Shown: positions 42,073 to 51,468, counted from the first letter of the stretch. The stretch is DNA of 64,000 nucleotides from CAVYXZ01 sp965223835 (GCA_965223835.1 CBDCXQ010000001.1:5146001-5210000), one strand, 5' to 3'. The notes: generated by a model not told the origin, from the letters alone. Made by a program: numbers and translations.

Positions 42073-42537
42073 ATGACAATCATTGCCACACTAACTGCCA
42101 TCTTTGGCTGGGCGTTCTTTTCATTTTGGAGCGCGATTCCGGCAGGGCTTGCCTTACAGGTTACGCCGCTGCTGGTGCTGGCAACGGTGACGTTGAGTTA
42201 TGCCAGCGGGGTGGTGTTGATCGTGGCGGCGGGCGTCCCCTTGCGCCAGCGAATTCAGCGCCATTTTTTGAAAAACAGTGACCCGCTCACCGATTCGGAT
42301 GCCGCAACCCACAGCAATCGGGGTATTCGCTGGGCAAAACAGGCATGGGACCGCTTCGGCCTGATCGGGTTGGCGCTGCTGGCTCCGATGACGCTCGGTT
42401 CGCAGTTGGGGGCGGTGGTTGGGCTGGCATTTGGCGCACGTCCGTTACGCCTCATTGTCACCATGACGCTCGGTGCCGCGCTGTGGGCCACCGTCATTAT
42501 TGCCGCCATCGGTGCTGGAATGATCGCAATTCGCTAA
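42073..42537 (+). CDS. Small multidrug-export-type (COG2426-like) membrane protein
   Basis: A 154-residue protein with four predicted membrane helices. After MTIIATLTAIFGWAFFSFWSAIPAGLAL come a second helix, a charged cytoplasmic loop (QRIQRHFLKNSDPLTDSD) and the pair GLIGLALLAPMTLGSQLGAVVGLAFG and LIVTMTLGAALWATVIIAAIG. The PMTLGSQLGAVVGLAFG motif resembles the Sm_multidrug_ex family, although the first half is more diverged. It follows protein B by 17 bases, so it should be co-transcribed. Its last four bases overlap the opposing MFS gene. The ATG at 42073 is preferred to a TTG at 42064. Confidence 0.6.
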   Translation: MTIIATLTAIFGWAFFSFWSAIPAGLALQVTPLLVLATVTLSYASGVVLIVAAGVPLRQRIQRHFLKNSDPLTDSDAATHSNRGIRWAKQAWDRFGLIGLALLAPMTLGSQLGAVVGLAFGARPLRLIVTMTLGAALWATVIIAAIGAGMIAIR

Positions 42538-43742
42538 TCGCCCGCCAGTGCTTCACCAGCGAATGTTGGTTGTTCCCGGCGATCGAAAATGACCAGGCCC
42601 TCGTGAATTAAAAATGATAGCAGCGCGATCAGGAACAGATAGGCACCGATGGTTTCAAGGCCCACACGTTCCGCGACATAGGCCGCCGCGCCGGGCAACG
42701 TCGCCAGACCCACCCCCGCCGCCGCAATTTGCAAACCAACCGTGTTGGCGACATGATTCAGACCAACCCGCCGGGTAGTATCCGCTAATAGCGTGGGCAA
42801 CACCGGCCCCAACGTAAACCCGATCAACGCGATGCCAGCGAACGTAAAAATATCGCCCAGATTGGACCACAGCAGCAGCGTACCGATCACCGTTGCGAAC
42901 ATGTTCAGGCGCATAAACCGGTTATTGCCGATACGCTCTACCACCAGCCCGGTGAAGATGCGCCCGGTTGTTAGGCCGCCCCAGTAGATGCTAATCCACA
43001 CCCCCGCTACGCCTGGATCAATTCCGCGACTATCAATCATTAAACTGTTGGTCAGTTGGCCGGTCCCGGCTTGAATGCCGCCATGTAGCGCAAACAACAA
43101 AATACCATACCAGACACCCATTAGCCGCAGCGAGGCGCTCAGCGGCGCTTTGGGCCGTTCGGCTGGCTGCTGTTCAACGCGAGAATCAATTTGCCAGGCC
43201 GAGCGGGTGATCGCCAGAACGACGATGAGCAGGCTTTGCAGGATGATGAAAAAGCCGTAGCTCCACTGCCAGGCCAACCCCAACCGGATGACCACAATCG
43301 TCACCGTCAGCGGTCCCAGCGCCGACCCCAGGCCAAACCACGCGTGCAACCAGTTCATTCGCCCTGACGTGTAATGGGCCGCCGCATGGGTATTGATGCC
43401 CGTATTGAGGAAGGTCACGCCAAAGCCGAAAATCACCGCCGCCAGCACCAGCATGGGGAATGATGGGGCAATCACATAGCCCACGAGACCAAGTATCATC
43501 ACAACACTGCCGCCCAGCATATAATTCCCCACACCCCACCAGCCGATTAACCGCCCGCTATAAACGCTGAGCAACAGCCGCCCAAGCGTTACGGCGGCCA
43601 GGAGAATGCCGAGGCGGTCCAGCGAGACGCCAAAGGTTTCCTGCATGTGAACCCAGGCAACGCCGAGCGCCGCGCCCGGCATGCCGACCATGATAAAACC
43701 AAAGAAGCCAATGTAGAGCAATTTACGGGGGCTTTGCGGCAT
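42534..43742 (-). CDS. MFS transporter
   Basis: A 402-residue carrier with twelve predicted membrane helices and a central cytoplasmic loop (SRVEQQPAERPKAPL, about 190-205). The loop between helices 2 and 3 (GRLLLSVYSGRLIGWWGVG) is the degenerate MFS motif A, and the matching GRIFTGLVVERIGNNRFMR lies in the second half. FGFGVTFLNTGINTHAA in helix 4 recalls FucP/GalP-like sugar:proton symporters of the Bypass-of-Stop-Codon (BSC6) group. A sugar substrate is likely but not certain. It is a single gene, divergent from the beta-propeller/GH4 operon with 119 bases between starts. Confidence 0.85.
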   Translation of the reverse strand: MPQSPRKLLYIGFFGFIMVGMPGAALGVAWVHMQETFGVSLDRLGILLAAVTLGRLLLSVYSGRLIGWWGVGNYMLGGSVVMILGLVGYVIAPSFPMLVLAAVIFGFGVTFLNTGINTHAAAHYTSGRMNWLHAWFGLGSALGPLTVTIVVIRLGLAWQWSYGFFIILQSLLIVVLAITRSAWQIDSRVEQQPAERPKAPLSASLRLMGVWYGILLFALHGGIQAGTGQLTNSLMIDSRGIDPGVAGVWISIYWGGLTTGRIFTGLVVERIGNNRFMRLNMFATVIGTLLLWSNLGDIFTFAGIALIGFTLGPVLPTLLADTTRRVGLNHVANTVGLQIAAAGVGLATLPGAAAYVAERVGLETIGAYLFLIALLSFLIHEGLVIFDRREQPTFAGEALAGD

Positions 43743-43807
43743 CAGTTGTGCATCCTTTCCACCGCGATTCTATCATGGCTCGCTGCGACCAAATACATCC
43801 AGAATCA

Positions 43808-43836
43808 TTGCGATGTGTTGTTTTCTGATCTATGCT
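43808..43836 (+). promoter_or_regulatory. Weak candidate promoter of the propeller-GH4-dehydrogenase operon
   Basis: TTGCGA (43808-43813) and TATGCT (43831-43836) are 17 bases apart, four of six matches each. The same -10, TATGCT, occurs in the regulator promoter at 53248-53276. Confidence 0.35.
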
Positions 43837-43861
43837 TGCCCGCAAAAGGAGTGAAAAATTG

Positions 43862-45031
43862 ATGCCGAAGCATGAGACTCATATGCTACCCGCCCAGGCG
43901 GTGACACAGGGAAAACATCATTTTTTTGGTTATTACGACAAGTTTTGCTGGAATCAAAGCGGACGTTATATCGGCGCGTTGGAGTCTGATTTTATGGATC
44001 ACGAGCCAGCGGCTGCTGAAAAGGCAGTTGTCGGCATCGTTGACATGGCAAATGATTGTCAGTGGACGCCTCTGGACGAAACCTTTGCCTGGAACTGGCA
44101 GCAGGGGTGTATGCTGCACTGGTTGCCGAACTCCGCAGAAGATACGGTAATCTATAACCAGCGTGAAAATGGGCGATTAGTGTCGGTCGTGCGGAATGTC
44201 GCAACCGGTGCAACCCGGACACTGCCGCTGCCGATCTATGACGTGACGCAGGATGGCAAACAGGTGGTGACGGCCAATTTTGCCCGCATTCACCACACCC
44301 GGCCCGGTTATGGCTATGCCGGTGTGCCTGATGTTGGCGAAGCCGTGCCGACACCTGCCGATGATGGTATCTTCTGGATGGATGTGCAAACCGGTAACCA
44401 GCGCCTGATTATCTCCATTGAACAGATGGCTCACTTCCAGCCCCGCGATGATTTCCAGGGCGGCAAGCACTGGTTTAATCATCTGCTGGTCAATCCCGAT
44501 AGTACCCGGTTTGCGTTCCTGCATCGCTGGCAGCAGCCCGGCGGCAAGTGGTTTACGCGCTTGCTCACTGCCAATCTAGATGGCAGCGATATTCACATCA
44601 TGGCGGACGATCATTATGCGTCGCACTATGACTGGTTCTCGCCGACACAACTGTTGGCGTGGTCCAATCATCATGATCTGGGCATACATTACAATCTGTA
44701 CACCGACCGCAGCGCCGAGGTTAGCATCCTGGGTGAGGATGTTTTCAGCGTGGATGGGCATTGCTCATTTTCCCCGAACCGCCAGTGGCTGATGACCGAT
44801 ACTTACCCGGACGACGAACAGAATCGCACCTTGATACTGTATCATCTTGAGTCGGAGACGCGTTTCGACATCGGCAAATTCTATGCACCACCGGAACTGA
44901 CGGGTCCGATTCGTTGCGACCTCCATCCCCGCTGGCGGCAGGATGGCAAAGCGGTCTGCATCGATTCGGCGCATGAAGGGCATCGTCAGATTTATGTGCT
45001 GGATGTATCACCGATCTTGGATTCAATATAG
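43862..45031 (+). CDS. Oligogalacturonate-lyase-like beta-propeller protein
   Basis: A 389-residue cytoplasmic beta-propeller of the PD40/oligogalacturonate lyase-like type. It opens with VTQGKHHFFGYYDKFCWNQSGRY, a hallmark of this group, and repeats blades such as HWFNHLLVNPDSTRFAFLHRW, YASHYDWFSPTQLLAWSNHH and VDGHCSFSPNRQWLMTDTYPD. Conserved histidines in HHFFGYYD, GGKHWFNH and VDGHCSF are good metal or substrate ligands. True PL22 lyases cleave galacturonide; whether this member does is unproven. The ATG at 43862 lies ten bases after GGAG. A GH4 glycosidase and a dehydrogenase follow on the same strand. Confidence 0.7.
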   Translation: MPKHETHMLPAQAVTQGKHHFFGYYDKFCWNQSGRYIGALESDFMDHEPAAAEKAVVGIVDMANDCQWTPLDETFAWNWQQGCMLHWLPNSAEDTVIYNQRENGRLVSVVRNVATGATRTLPLPIYDVTQDGKQVVTANFARIHHTRPGYGYAGVPDVGEAVPTPADDGIFWMDVQTGNQRLIISIEQMAHFQPRDDFQGGKHWFNHLLVNPDSTRFAFLHRWQQPGGKWFTRLLTANLDGSDIHIMADDHYASHYDWFSPTQLLAWSNHHDLGIHYNLYTDRSAEVSILGEDVFSVDGHCSFSPNRQWLMTDTYPDDEQNRTLILYHLESETRFDIGKFYAPPELTGPIRCDLHPRWRQDGKAVCIDSAHEGHRQIYVLDVSPILDSI

Positions 45032-45098
45032 ATACATTTTGAAACGCAAAGATACGGTATTAATCATAATTCCGCATTTGAAGGAGATATCAAAGCTT

Positions 45099-46487
45099 AT
45101 GACTGAGACTCAACATCCCAAAGTCGTCGTGATTGGCGCGGGCAGCCTGTTTTTTGGACGTCAGGCCATCTGGCAAATGGTCCACTCCCCGCATTTGCAG
45201 ACCGGTACGCTGGCACTGGTTGACAATAATGCGGAGCGCCTGGACAAAATGGCGACGCTGGCCGAGATGGTAATTGCCGCGAACAATTCACCGCTCAAGC
45301 TGGAAGCCGCGACCGACTGGAAAGACGTGTTGCCGGGTGCCGATTTCGTCGTGCTGAGCTTTGCCGAGAAGACCGTGTACTATCGCGGTGTAGATTGCAC
45401 CATTTCCGAAAAGTACGGCATTCGCATGTGTTCTGGCGACACCATTGGGCCGGGTGGCATCTTCCGGGCCATGCGCGAACTCCCGGTGATTATGGACTGT
45501 GTGCGCGACATTGAAACCCTGTGTCCCGATGCCTGGGTGATTAATTACATCAATCCGTCAGCCGTCAACGGCATGGCGCTGGCCCGCTATGCGCCGCAGA
45601 TCAAGAGTTTCGCCCTGTGCGACAGCCTCCATATGCCCCGCGTGAAACGGCGTTACGCCGCGCGGGCCGGCATTATTCCGACAGAAAGCCTGGACGATTT
45701 TACGCCCGACGTAGATGCCGCTTTTGATATGCGCATCGCGGGCGTGAATCACTTTACCTGGATGCTCAAGGCGGAATACAACGGCCAGGATGTGATGCCC
45801 AACATCGCCGACTCTATCCGCGAATTAGCCGCGACCGAAGATACCGGCGGCGACAAAGGCGCAAAGGCCATCCACAACAACGCGATTGCCTACAAATTGT
45901 GGGATATTTTTGGTTGTGTACCCGTGTGCGTATCCCATACCAAAGAATACGTCGCGTACTTTCAGGGCAAAGGCAATCTACCCGACGATATTCCCCCGTT
46001 GTCGATCTGGGAAACGGAAGACCGCTATGAGCGTCATGCCGCGATGTGGTCACAGGTAGATGACTTCGTTTCAGGCAATATCCCGATTGCCAGCTACATG
46101 GATACCTTTGGCCCCGACCATGCAACCGACATTATCGAAAATATGGTAGGCGGCCTCGGGAAACCGTTTTATATCAACGTGCCCAATGAAGGTGCCGTCA
46201 CCAATATGAGCGACGATGCTTTTCTGGAACTGTTGTGTGACATCGACCTGAACGGGCCGACGCCGCGTCCAGTGGGGGACATGCCGCGTGGCCTGCGGGG
46301 GATGCAGGAGGTCGTGCTGGATACGCACGAACTGACTGCCGAAGCCGTTGTCAAAGGCGATTACAGGCTGTTACGCCGGGCCATGATGACCGACCCGCTG
46401 GTAACGTCAATTGCTGACGCCGACAATATCCTCAAAGAATTGCTAGAGTTGGAAAAAGATGTGATTCCGGCGGGTTGGTACGCCTAA
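45099..46487 (+). CDS. Family 4 glycoside hydrolase (NAD+ and Mn2+ dependent)
   Basis: A 462-residue GH4 enzyme, which breaks glycosidic bonds by oxidation-elimination using NAD+ and a divalent metal. The NAD loop is VVVIGAGSLFFGRQ. Other blocks are GDTIGPGGIFRAMRELPVI, WVINYINPSAVNG, and FALCDSLHMP, where the usual metal-binding C-H/N-S region is LCDSLH, then VNHFTWML with the metal His. Length is normal. The ATG at 45099 follows AAGGAGAT; a longer reading from 44943 would overlap the propeller gene. GH4 includes alpha-galactosidases, alpha-glucosidases and alpha-glucuronidases; the neighbouring lyase-like propeller makes a uronide or galactoside substrate plausible. Confidence 0.88.
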   Translation: MTETQHPKVVVIGAGSLFFGRQAIWQMVHSPHLQTGTLALVDNNAERLDKMATLAEMVIAANNSPLKLEAATDWKDVLPGADFVVLSFAEKTVYYRGVDCTISEKYGIRMCSGDTIGPGGIFRAMRELPVIMDCVRDIETLCPDAWVINYINPSAVNGMALARYAPQIKSFALCDSLHMPRVKRRYAARAGIIPTESLDDFTPDVDAAFDMRIAGVNHFTWMLKAEYNGQDVMPNIADSIRELAATEDTGGDKGAKAIHNNAIAYKLWDIFGCVPVCVSHTKEYVAYFQGKGNLPDDIPPLSIWETEDRYERHAAMWSQVDDFVSGNIPIASYMDTFGPDHATDIIENMVGGLGKPFYINVPNEGAVTNMSDDAFLELLCDIDLNGPTPRPVGDMPRGLRGMQEVVLDTHELTAEAVVKGDYRLLRRAMMTDPLVTSIADADNILKELLELEKDVIPAGWYA

Positions 46488-46548
46488 TGTTGAAAGACCG
46501 CCTTGTGCACTTAGACACCCAGTCAGCATCAATAAAGGAGCTAAACTC

Positions 46549-47580
46549 ATGAAAGTCGCCATTCTCAGGAATACCCGAACAATTCAGATTGAGGACGTTG
46601 ATTATCGCAAACCGGACACAGGTTATCTCATTATTGATACTCAATCGACGGGTATTTGCGGCAGCGATTTACACAGTTACCACAAAACGGAAGGCTTCCA
46701 TAATCGGGCAGAGGGACATGAAATCGCAGGTATTGTGCGGGAAGTTGGGGAAGGTGTGACCCGATTTCAACCCCGTGATCGGGTTGTTGTGGAAGTGGTT
46801 CATGGTTGTGGCAAGTGCATCTATTGCAAACAGGGATTTTACAACGTATGTCAGAATCGGCAGTGGTTTCTCGGTCAGGGTCATGGGGGCTTTGCCGAAT
46901 ACACAACTGCTCATGAATCAACAGTTTACAAGTTGCCTGATAATATGACATTCGAGCAGGGATCGTTGGTTGAGCCAATGGCAGTTTGCTATCGCTCCAT
47001 GATGCTCTTCGGTGCAACATCACAGAGCCATATTGCTATCATAGGTGGCGGTACAATCGGACTGTTGAATTTGGCTGTTGCAAAAGCAATTGGTGTCAAG
47101 GAAACGCTAGTTGTGGTGAAGTATCCACAGCAGGCAGAAATAGCACGATCCTATGGTGCAGATCATATTATCAATATTGGTGATGTCGATGTGCAGGAAT
47201 ATAGTCGTGACATAACGAGTGGCATTGGTTTTGATGCAGTTATTGAAACGACCAGCAGCGAATCAGGCTTTGAAGACGCGGTACAAATCGTGCGTCATCG
47301 CGGAACAGTTGTACTGGTAGGTGTCTATACAAAACCCATATCGGCGCATTTGGGGCGGATTGTGGGTCAAGAAATCAAGTTACAGGGATCAATGTGCTAC
47401 AGTCACAGTGGCACAATTGATGATGTTGCTCAGACGATTGATTGGATTGCAACGGGCAAAGTTGACCCAACCAAGATCATTACGCACCGTTTTTCCCTGG
47501 ATGAGATTGTAGAGGCGTTTAAGATTGCGGATGATAAAACAACAGGTTCTATAAAAGTCAACATTTATCAAGAAAAGTAG
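46549..47580 (+). CDS. Zinc-containing alcohol/polyol dehydrogenase
   Basis: A 343-residue MDR dehydrogenase. The catalytic zinc ligands are in TGICGSDLHSYH and EGHEIAGIV, and the structural zinc loop is complete (CGKCIYCKQGFYNVC). The GHGGFAEYTT segment, LVEPMAVCYRSM and the coenzyme loop IIGGGTIGLLNLAVAKAIG follow. This is the sorbitol/threonine dehydrogenase branch, so a sugar alcohol or a keto-sugar product is likely. AAAGGAG lies upstream of the ATG. It starts 61 bases after the GH4 stop and probably shares its transcript. Codon choice looks more AT-rich than in the two genes before it, a hint of separate origin. Confidence 0.88.
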   Translation: MKVAILRNTRTIQIEDVDYRKPDTGYLIIDTQSTGICGSDLHSYHKTEGFHNRAEGHEIAGIVREVGEGVTRFQPRDRVVVEVVHGCGKCIYCKQGFYNVCQNRQWFLGQGHGGFAEYTTAHESTVYKLPDNMTFEQGSLVEPMAVCYRSMMLFGATSQSHIAIIGGGTIGLLNLAVAKAIGVKETLVVVKYPQQAEIARSYGADHIINIGDVDVQEYSRDITSGIGFDAVIETTSSESGFEDAVQIVRHRGTVVLVGVYTKPISAHLGRIVGQEIKLQGSMCYSHSGTIDDVAQTIDWIATGKVDPTKIITHRFSLDEIVEAFKIADDKTTGSIKVNIYQEK

Positions 47581-47886
47581 CAAGCGATTCGTCCGTAAAA
47601 ATACGCTTGGAATAGGTATTATGACAATTCAACATGCTCTTTATCTGTCATGTCCGGTTTCGCGGACCGCTCACTCTTCGGGCGATCCACGTTACCTTCC
47701 AAGCGCTCTGCTACTCAGCGATGATGTGATAACGATTTCCAAATGCTCATTACTCAGTGTGAAATTTAATCGCCCTATCATTGCCTGAGCATAATATTTA
47801 ATAAGATTGATTTTGAAAACTTGCTTTAGCAGTCTGCCATCAAACAATAAAGGACGACAATAGCGAAACAGTGGGTATGGTTGCGT
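47581..47886 (+). other. Gene-free convergent gap
   Basis: A 306-base stretch between two stops. CAAGCG (47581-47586) can pair with CGCTTG (47604-47609) right after the dehydrogenase stop, without a T-tract. An ATG reading at 47621 gives about 45 codons with no good ribosome-binding site or recognisable content. I see no RNA gene. Confidence 0.5.
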
Positions 47887-48486
47887 TCATCGGGAGCCAA
47901 TCACGCAAGTGGCCCAGCCACGTTCGAAATCCATGTAATTGGCGAATATCTGCTTGAATTCGACCTCGAACAATGCCTGCATAATCGCCTCGCCTCGTGA
48001 TTGAATCTGGCTTTTTTCGGTGGCCTGATTGGGTGGTGGCGGTTGTTCCATCACCGCGATCTTGCCGCCCGGTTTCAATACGCGATGAATTTCCCGCAAT
48101 CCCGCATCACCATCCAGCCAGAGATGATAGGAGTTGATGGTGAGCACCTTGTCGAAGCGATTGGCAGTAAACGGCAACGCGGTGGCTGACCCCTGACGTA
48201 GTTCAACCCGGCCCGCCGCAATCGCCGCCCGGTTACGCTGACTGGCTTGCTGGAGCATCAGTTTTGAGAGTTCGATTCCGGCAACATGCCCACTGGTTAT
48301 TTGTCTGGTCGCTGCCTGGATCGCCAATCCGGGACCAAAGCCAACTTCCAGCAGGTGATCTTCAGGCTGCAAGTCCAGATTCTGAATCGCCCAGGCGACC
48401 CGTTCGCCATATCGAGACAGAACCATGCCAACGAACACCCCGATGGGACCACGCGGGTGGGAAAACTGCGATTTGAGATAGTTCAT
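47887..48486 (-). CDS. Class I SAM-dependent methyltransferase (UbiE/Methyltransf_11 type)
   Basis: A 199-residue methyltransferase. The SAM loop is HLLEVGFGPGLAIQAA, the acidic end of strand 2 is VAGIELSKLML, and the post-I region is LPFTANRFDKVLTINSYHLWLD, followed by REIHRVLKPGGKIAVMEQ. The N-terminus has SHPRGPIGVFVGMVLSRYGERVAW, seen in small-molecule methyltransferases. The substrate is unknown. The ATG at 48486 follows TAGGA; a reading from 48513 would begin inside the intergenic sequence. It lies 98 bases downstream of the histidine kinase gene on the same strand. Confidence 0.85.
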   Translation of the reverse strand: MNYLKSQFSHPRGPIGVFVGMVLSRYGERVAWAIQNLDLQPEDHLLEVGFGPGLAIQAATRQITSGHVAGIELSKLMLQQASQRNRAAIAAGRVELRQGSATALPFTANRFDKVLTINSYHLWLDGDAGLREIHRVLKPGGKIAVMEQPPPPNQATEKSQIQSRGEAIMQALFEVEFKQIFANYMDFERGWATCVIGSR

Positions 48487-48584
48487 GTTCCTACCTATTC
48501 CCAGTTTTTGCACAATATATATTCGGAATACGCAGGTCGATAGGATGCGGTTGCAGCTAAGGTGTCAAAATGTGGCGTTTATTG

Positions 48585-50681
48585 TTAGTCGGCGATGACT
48601 GGCAGGCTGAAAAAGAAGCGTCCGCCGGGACCAGCTTCGGCCCAGATGCGCCCCCGATGCAGTTCAATAATGCTGCGGGCAACCGCGAGTCCCAGCCCGG
48701 TGCCTTCGATCTGTTTCTGCCGTGCCCAGTTCGTGCGAAAAAAAGGGGTAAAAATCTCACTCACATCTGCCGCCGCGATGCCTTCACCTTCATCCCAAAC
48801 ATAAGCCAGAACACCCGGCAGCGGGACATCGGGCGGCGCACTGTCCGGCAAATCGGCAGCGGTCAACAGCGGCAGAGTGCCGACTTCGATAACGCTACCT
48901 GGCGCTGAGAATTTGATCGCGTTGGTCAGCAGATTGGCAAGGACCTGCGTAATGCGGTCGACATCAATATTAACCGACGGCACTTCATCATCGAGTTGGA
49001 GCAGCACCGTCTGGTCACGCGACTTATACTGAAATTCAAGCTGAGCCGTCGTATTAATCACGACATCGGGCAGGTGTGCCGGGCGCATGTTCAATTGAAG
49101 TTCACCCGCATCGGCTTGAGTCAACTCAATCATGTCATTGAAGATCGTGCGCAGTTGGCGGGCGCTACCCAGGATAATTTCGGTGTATTCACGTGCCAGC
49201 GGCGGCAGGTCATTGCCCACAACTTCGAGTATAAATTCGGCAAATCCATGAATCGAGGTCAGTGGGGTGCGCAGTTCGTGTGATACACGGGAGAGGAAAT
49301 CGGAACGCACGCGCACGGCAGTCCGCTCGGCGGTAACATCGTGGAAGGTATAGATGCGCCCCAGCACATGCTGGTCCCGATAAACCGGCGCACTGTACCA
49401 TTCAATATCGAGTGGATAGCCTTCGTGGTGAATCATGTGAAACTCACCGTTCAGTCGCACCGAATCGCGGACCAGAATGCCTAACCAGCGGTCGCGCAGG
49501 CTGTCATGAACGCGTTGGGGAATCTGCATTTTGTCGAGCAGTTCCGGCAAGAGCAACCCCCGTGCAGTCTGCTCATCCAGCCCAAACATGTTTGTAAACA
49601 GTTTATTGACTGTCAGAACGCGTGCCCCGGCAGCATCCGGTAGCACCATCACGACGCCATCGTTGACCGCATCCAGCAATGCCGCCCGCGCTTGCTGTAC
49701 CAGATCATGCTGCTGCTGCAAAATTTGGGACATCGCACCGATACCCAGAAATTCACCCACCATCTGGTAGGTAGCCATTTCTTGTTGAGTAAAGACATGC
49801 GGACGATCGGCCCCCAATAGCAAGACACCGATCTTACGCGGTCCGGCATGAAGTGGCAGCATCGTCAGGGCACGCAATCGTTCCACCCGTAGGATCGACC
49901 GGACAAACGGATCCTGCCGTGCAATAAAATCAGGCAGGTCGTTGGCGAACATGAGCGTTTCGCGCTTATCCAGCCGTTGCAAATATTCCGAATTTTGGTC
50001 CAGATAGATTTTTGTGCCCAGCGCAATCCCACTACCGCGTCGACGTGACCACGACCCGGCCATTTCGAGATAATCGAAGGGGCCATAAGGGCGGTCCTCG
50101 CTCGTTGGACCATACAGCAAAATCGCGCAACTGGTGATGTGCGAGTCAAACAACTGCTCGCGGAGGATGTCGATCACTTTTTGGGGCGACGGATTGTCGA
50201 CGATCGTTTGGGCGGTGATCAAAATCAGTTGTGAGATAATGATATTCTGCGCCAGCGCATCATACAGGTAAAGATTTTCCAGTACCGTATGAATCATGCT
50301 CAGCGGTTCGCTAATCCGCTGCAGATCGTTCAATGCAAAAGCATCCGACCGACGCGCATAGAGCGCCAGAACCCCGGTAATCTCGTCATGAACCCACAAC
50401 GGCACGATCAGCCCGGCGGCAAATTCAGCAGCCTCTGATGGGGGCGGTAACATTTGCGGCCCGGTTGAATCTGCGGCCAGCACAGCAATAATCTGCTGCT
50501 CTAGCGCCGACTTGAGCTGGGAGGTTGCCAGTTTGGGGTAATCAAGCACCGGTTCTAATTCGGTGGCTTCGGACCGGTAGGCGGCAACAAACACCTGATC
50601 GACATCGAGTTCGGCAATGATCAGTTTGACAACAAAGCGCAAAACCTGGGTTGGGCTGGTCTGATACGGTTGCGCCATCAT
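48585..50681 (-). CDS. Cytosolic GAF-GAF-PAS sensor histidine kinase
   Basis: A 698-residue kinase without membrane helices. There are two GAF-like domains (about 15-135 and 165-325) and a PAS domain (about 338-452, LLDAVNDGVVMVLPDAAGARVLTVNKLFTNMFGL). HisKA follows with the phosphorylated H468 in SRVSHELRTPLTSIHGF, then HATPase_c with VLANLLTNAIKFSAPGS (N box), VWDEGEGIAAAD (G1) and EGTGLGLAVARSI (G2). Input should be a soluble signal such as a cyclic nucleotide, redox state, light or a small ligand. The gene starts 12 bases after the response regulator's stop, so the two form a classic two-component pair. Confidence 0.93.
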   Translation of the reverse strand: MMAQPYQTSPTQVLRFVVKLIIAELDVDQVFVAAYRSEATELEPVLDYPKLATSQLKSALEQQIIAVLAADSTGPQMLPPPSEAAEFAAGLIVPLWVHDEITGVLALYARRSDAFALNDLQRISEPLSMIHTVLENLYLYDALAQNIIISQLILITAQTIVDNPSPQKVIDILREQLFDSHITSCAILLYGPTSEDRPYGPFDYLEMAGSWSRRRGSGIALGTKIYLDQNSEYLQRLDKRETLMFANDLPDFIARQDPFVRSILRVERLRALTMLPLHAGPRKIGVLLLGADRPHVFTQQEMATYQMVGEFLGIGAMSQILQQQHDLVQQARAALLDAVNDGVVMVLPDAAGARVLTVNKLFTNMFGLDEQTARGLLLPELLDKMQIPQRVHDSLRDRWLGILVRDSVRLNGEFHMIHHEGYPLDIEWYSAPVYRDQHVLGRIYTFHDVTAERTAVRVRSDFLSRVSHELRTPLTSIHGFAEFILEVVGNDLPPLAREYTEIILGSARQLRTIFNDMIELTQADAGELQLNMRPAHLPDVVINTTAQLEFQYKSRDQTVLLQLDDEVPSVNIDVDRITQVLANLLTNAIKFSAPGSVIEVGTLPLLTAADLPDSAPPDVPLPGVLAYVWDEGEGIAAADVSEIFTPFFRTNWARQKQIEGTGLGLAVARSIIELHRGRIWAEAGPGGRFFFSLPVIAD

Positions 50682-50693
50682 GACATCAACGCA

Positions 50694-51428
50694 CTAGCCA
50701 GCGGCTGCGGCATTATCCGGTGCATCAGTTTCCTGTGGGCGTATGGTGAACATATAGCCTATGCCGCGCTCGGTGCGAATGTAATGCGGATGGTGCGAAT
50801 CGGCCTCAAGTTTGCGGCGCAGACGATGCATGTGAACCCGCAGCGTGTCTTCAAAAACCTCATCTGACGGCCACACCCGCGCGATCAGCAGCCGATTTTC
50901 GACCACGCGTCCGGCGTTACGCAGCAGGACATGCAGCAAGATCGACTCGGTGGGCGTGAGGTTGTGGTGTTTGTTGTTGATCGTAATCCGGTTGTGGGCA
51001 AAATCAATGCTCAGGTGCTCATCAACGCGAATGACGGGCTGGCTGGCATAATCGAGGCTGGGCATCCGCGACAGGACGGTTTGCACCCGCGCCTCTAATT
51101 CACGCAGATCAAATGGCTTGACAATGAAATCATCAGCATAACGTTTCAAGCCCTGAACAATGGTTTCGGTATCACCAGACGATGTGACGAAGATAATGGG
51201 GACATCGCCCATCGTCTTGAGTTTGTTGCTCAGTTCAAAACCGTGCATCGTTGGCAGGCCCAGGTCAATGAGCGCAATATGGGGTAGCCCTTCCTGCTTC
51301 ACATATTTGAGCGCGTCTGGACCATCCGCAAACGACACGACATCATAACCATGGGTTGACATATAGTCGGTGATGAGCTTACTAATGTTGGCATCATCCT
51401 CAACGGCAAGGATTTTGGTTTTGTTCAC
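50694..51428 (-). CDS. OmpR/PhoB-type response regulator
   Basis: A 244-residue regulator: a receiver domain with acidic D11/D12, phospho-acceptor D55 (LIDLGLP), S83 and K104 (IVKPFD), then a winged-helix DNA-binding domain (about 140-230) with LTPTESILLHVLLRNAGRVVENRLL, the recognition helix DTLRVHMHRLRRKLE and the wing HYIRTERGIGYMF. The start is GTG at 51428, six bases after GGAGAAG; a TTG at 51449 would lie upstream of that site. The C-terminus ends in a short Ala-rich tail. It should control genes in response to the kinase encoded directly downstream; targets are not visible here. Confidence 0.93.
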   Translation of the reverse strand: MNKTKILAVEDDANISKLITDYMSTHGYDVVSFADGPDALKYVKQEGLPHIALIDLGLPTMHGFELSNKLKTMGDVPIIFVTSSGDTETIVQGLKRYADDFIVKPFDLRELEARVQTVLSRMPSLDYASQPVIRVDEHLSIDFAHNRITINNKHHNLTPTESILLHVLLRNAGRVVENRLLIARVWPSDEVFEDTLRVHMHRLRRKLEADSHHPHYIRTERGIGYMFTIRPQETDAPDNAAAAG

Positions 51429-51468
51429 GACGGCTTCTCCGTTTAACAAAATTGGTGATTCTGTAACG

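Noticed and set aside
47621..47790. Short plus-strand reading frame in the convergent gap
   Set aside because: No ribosome-binding site, no family features, and no sign of codon bias like the neighbours.
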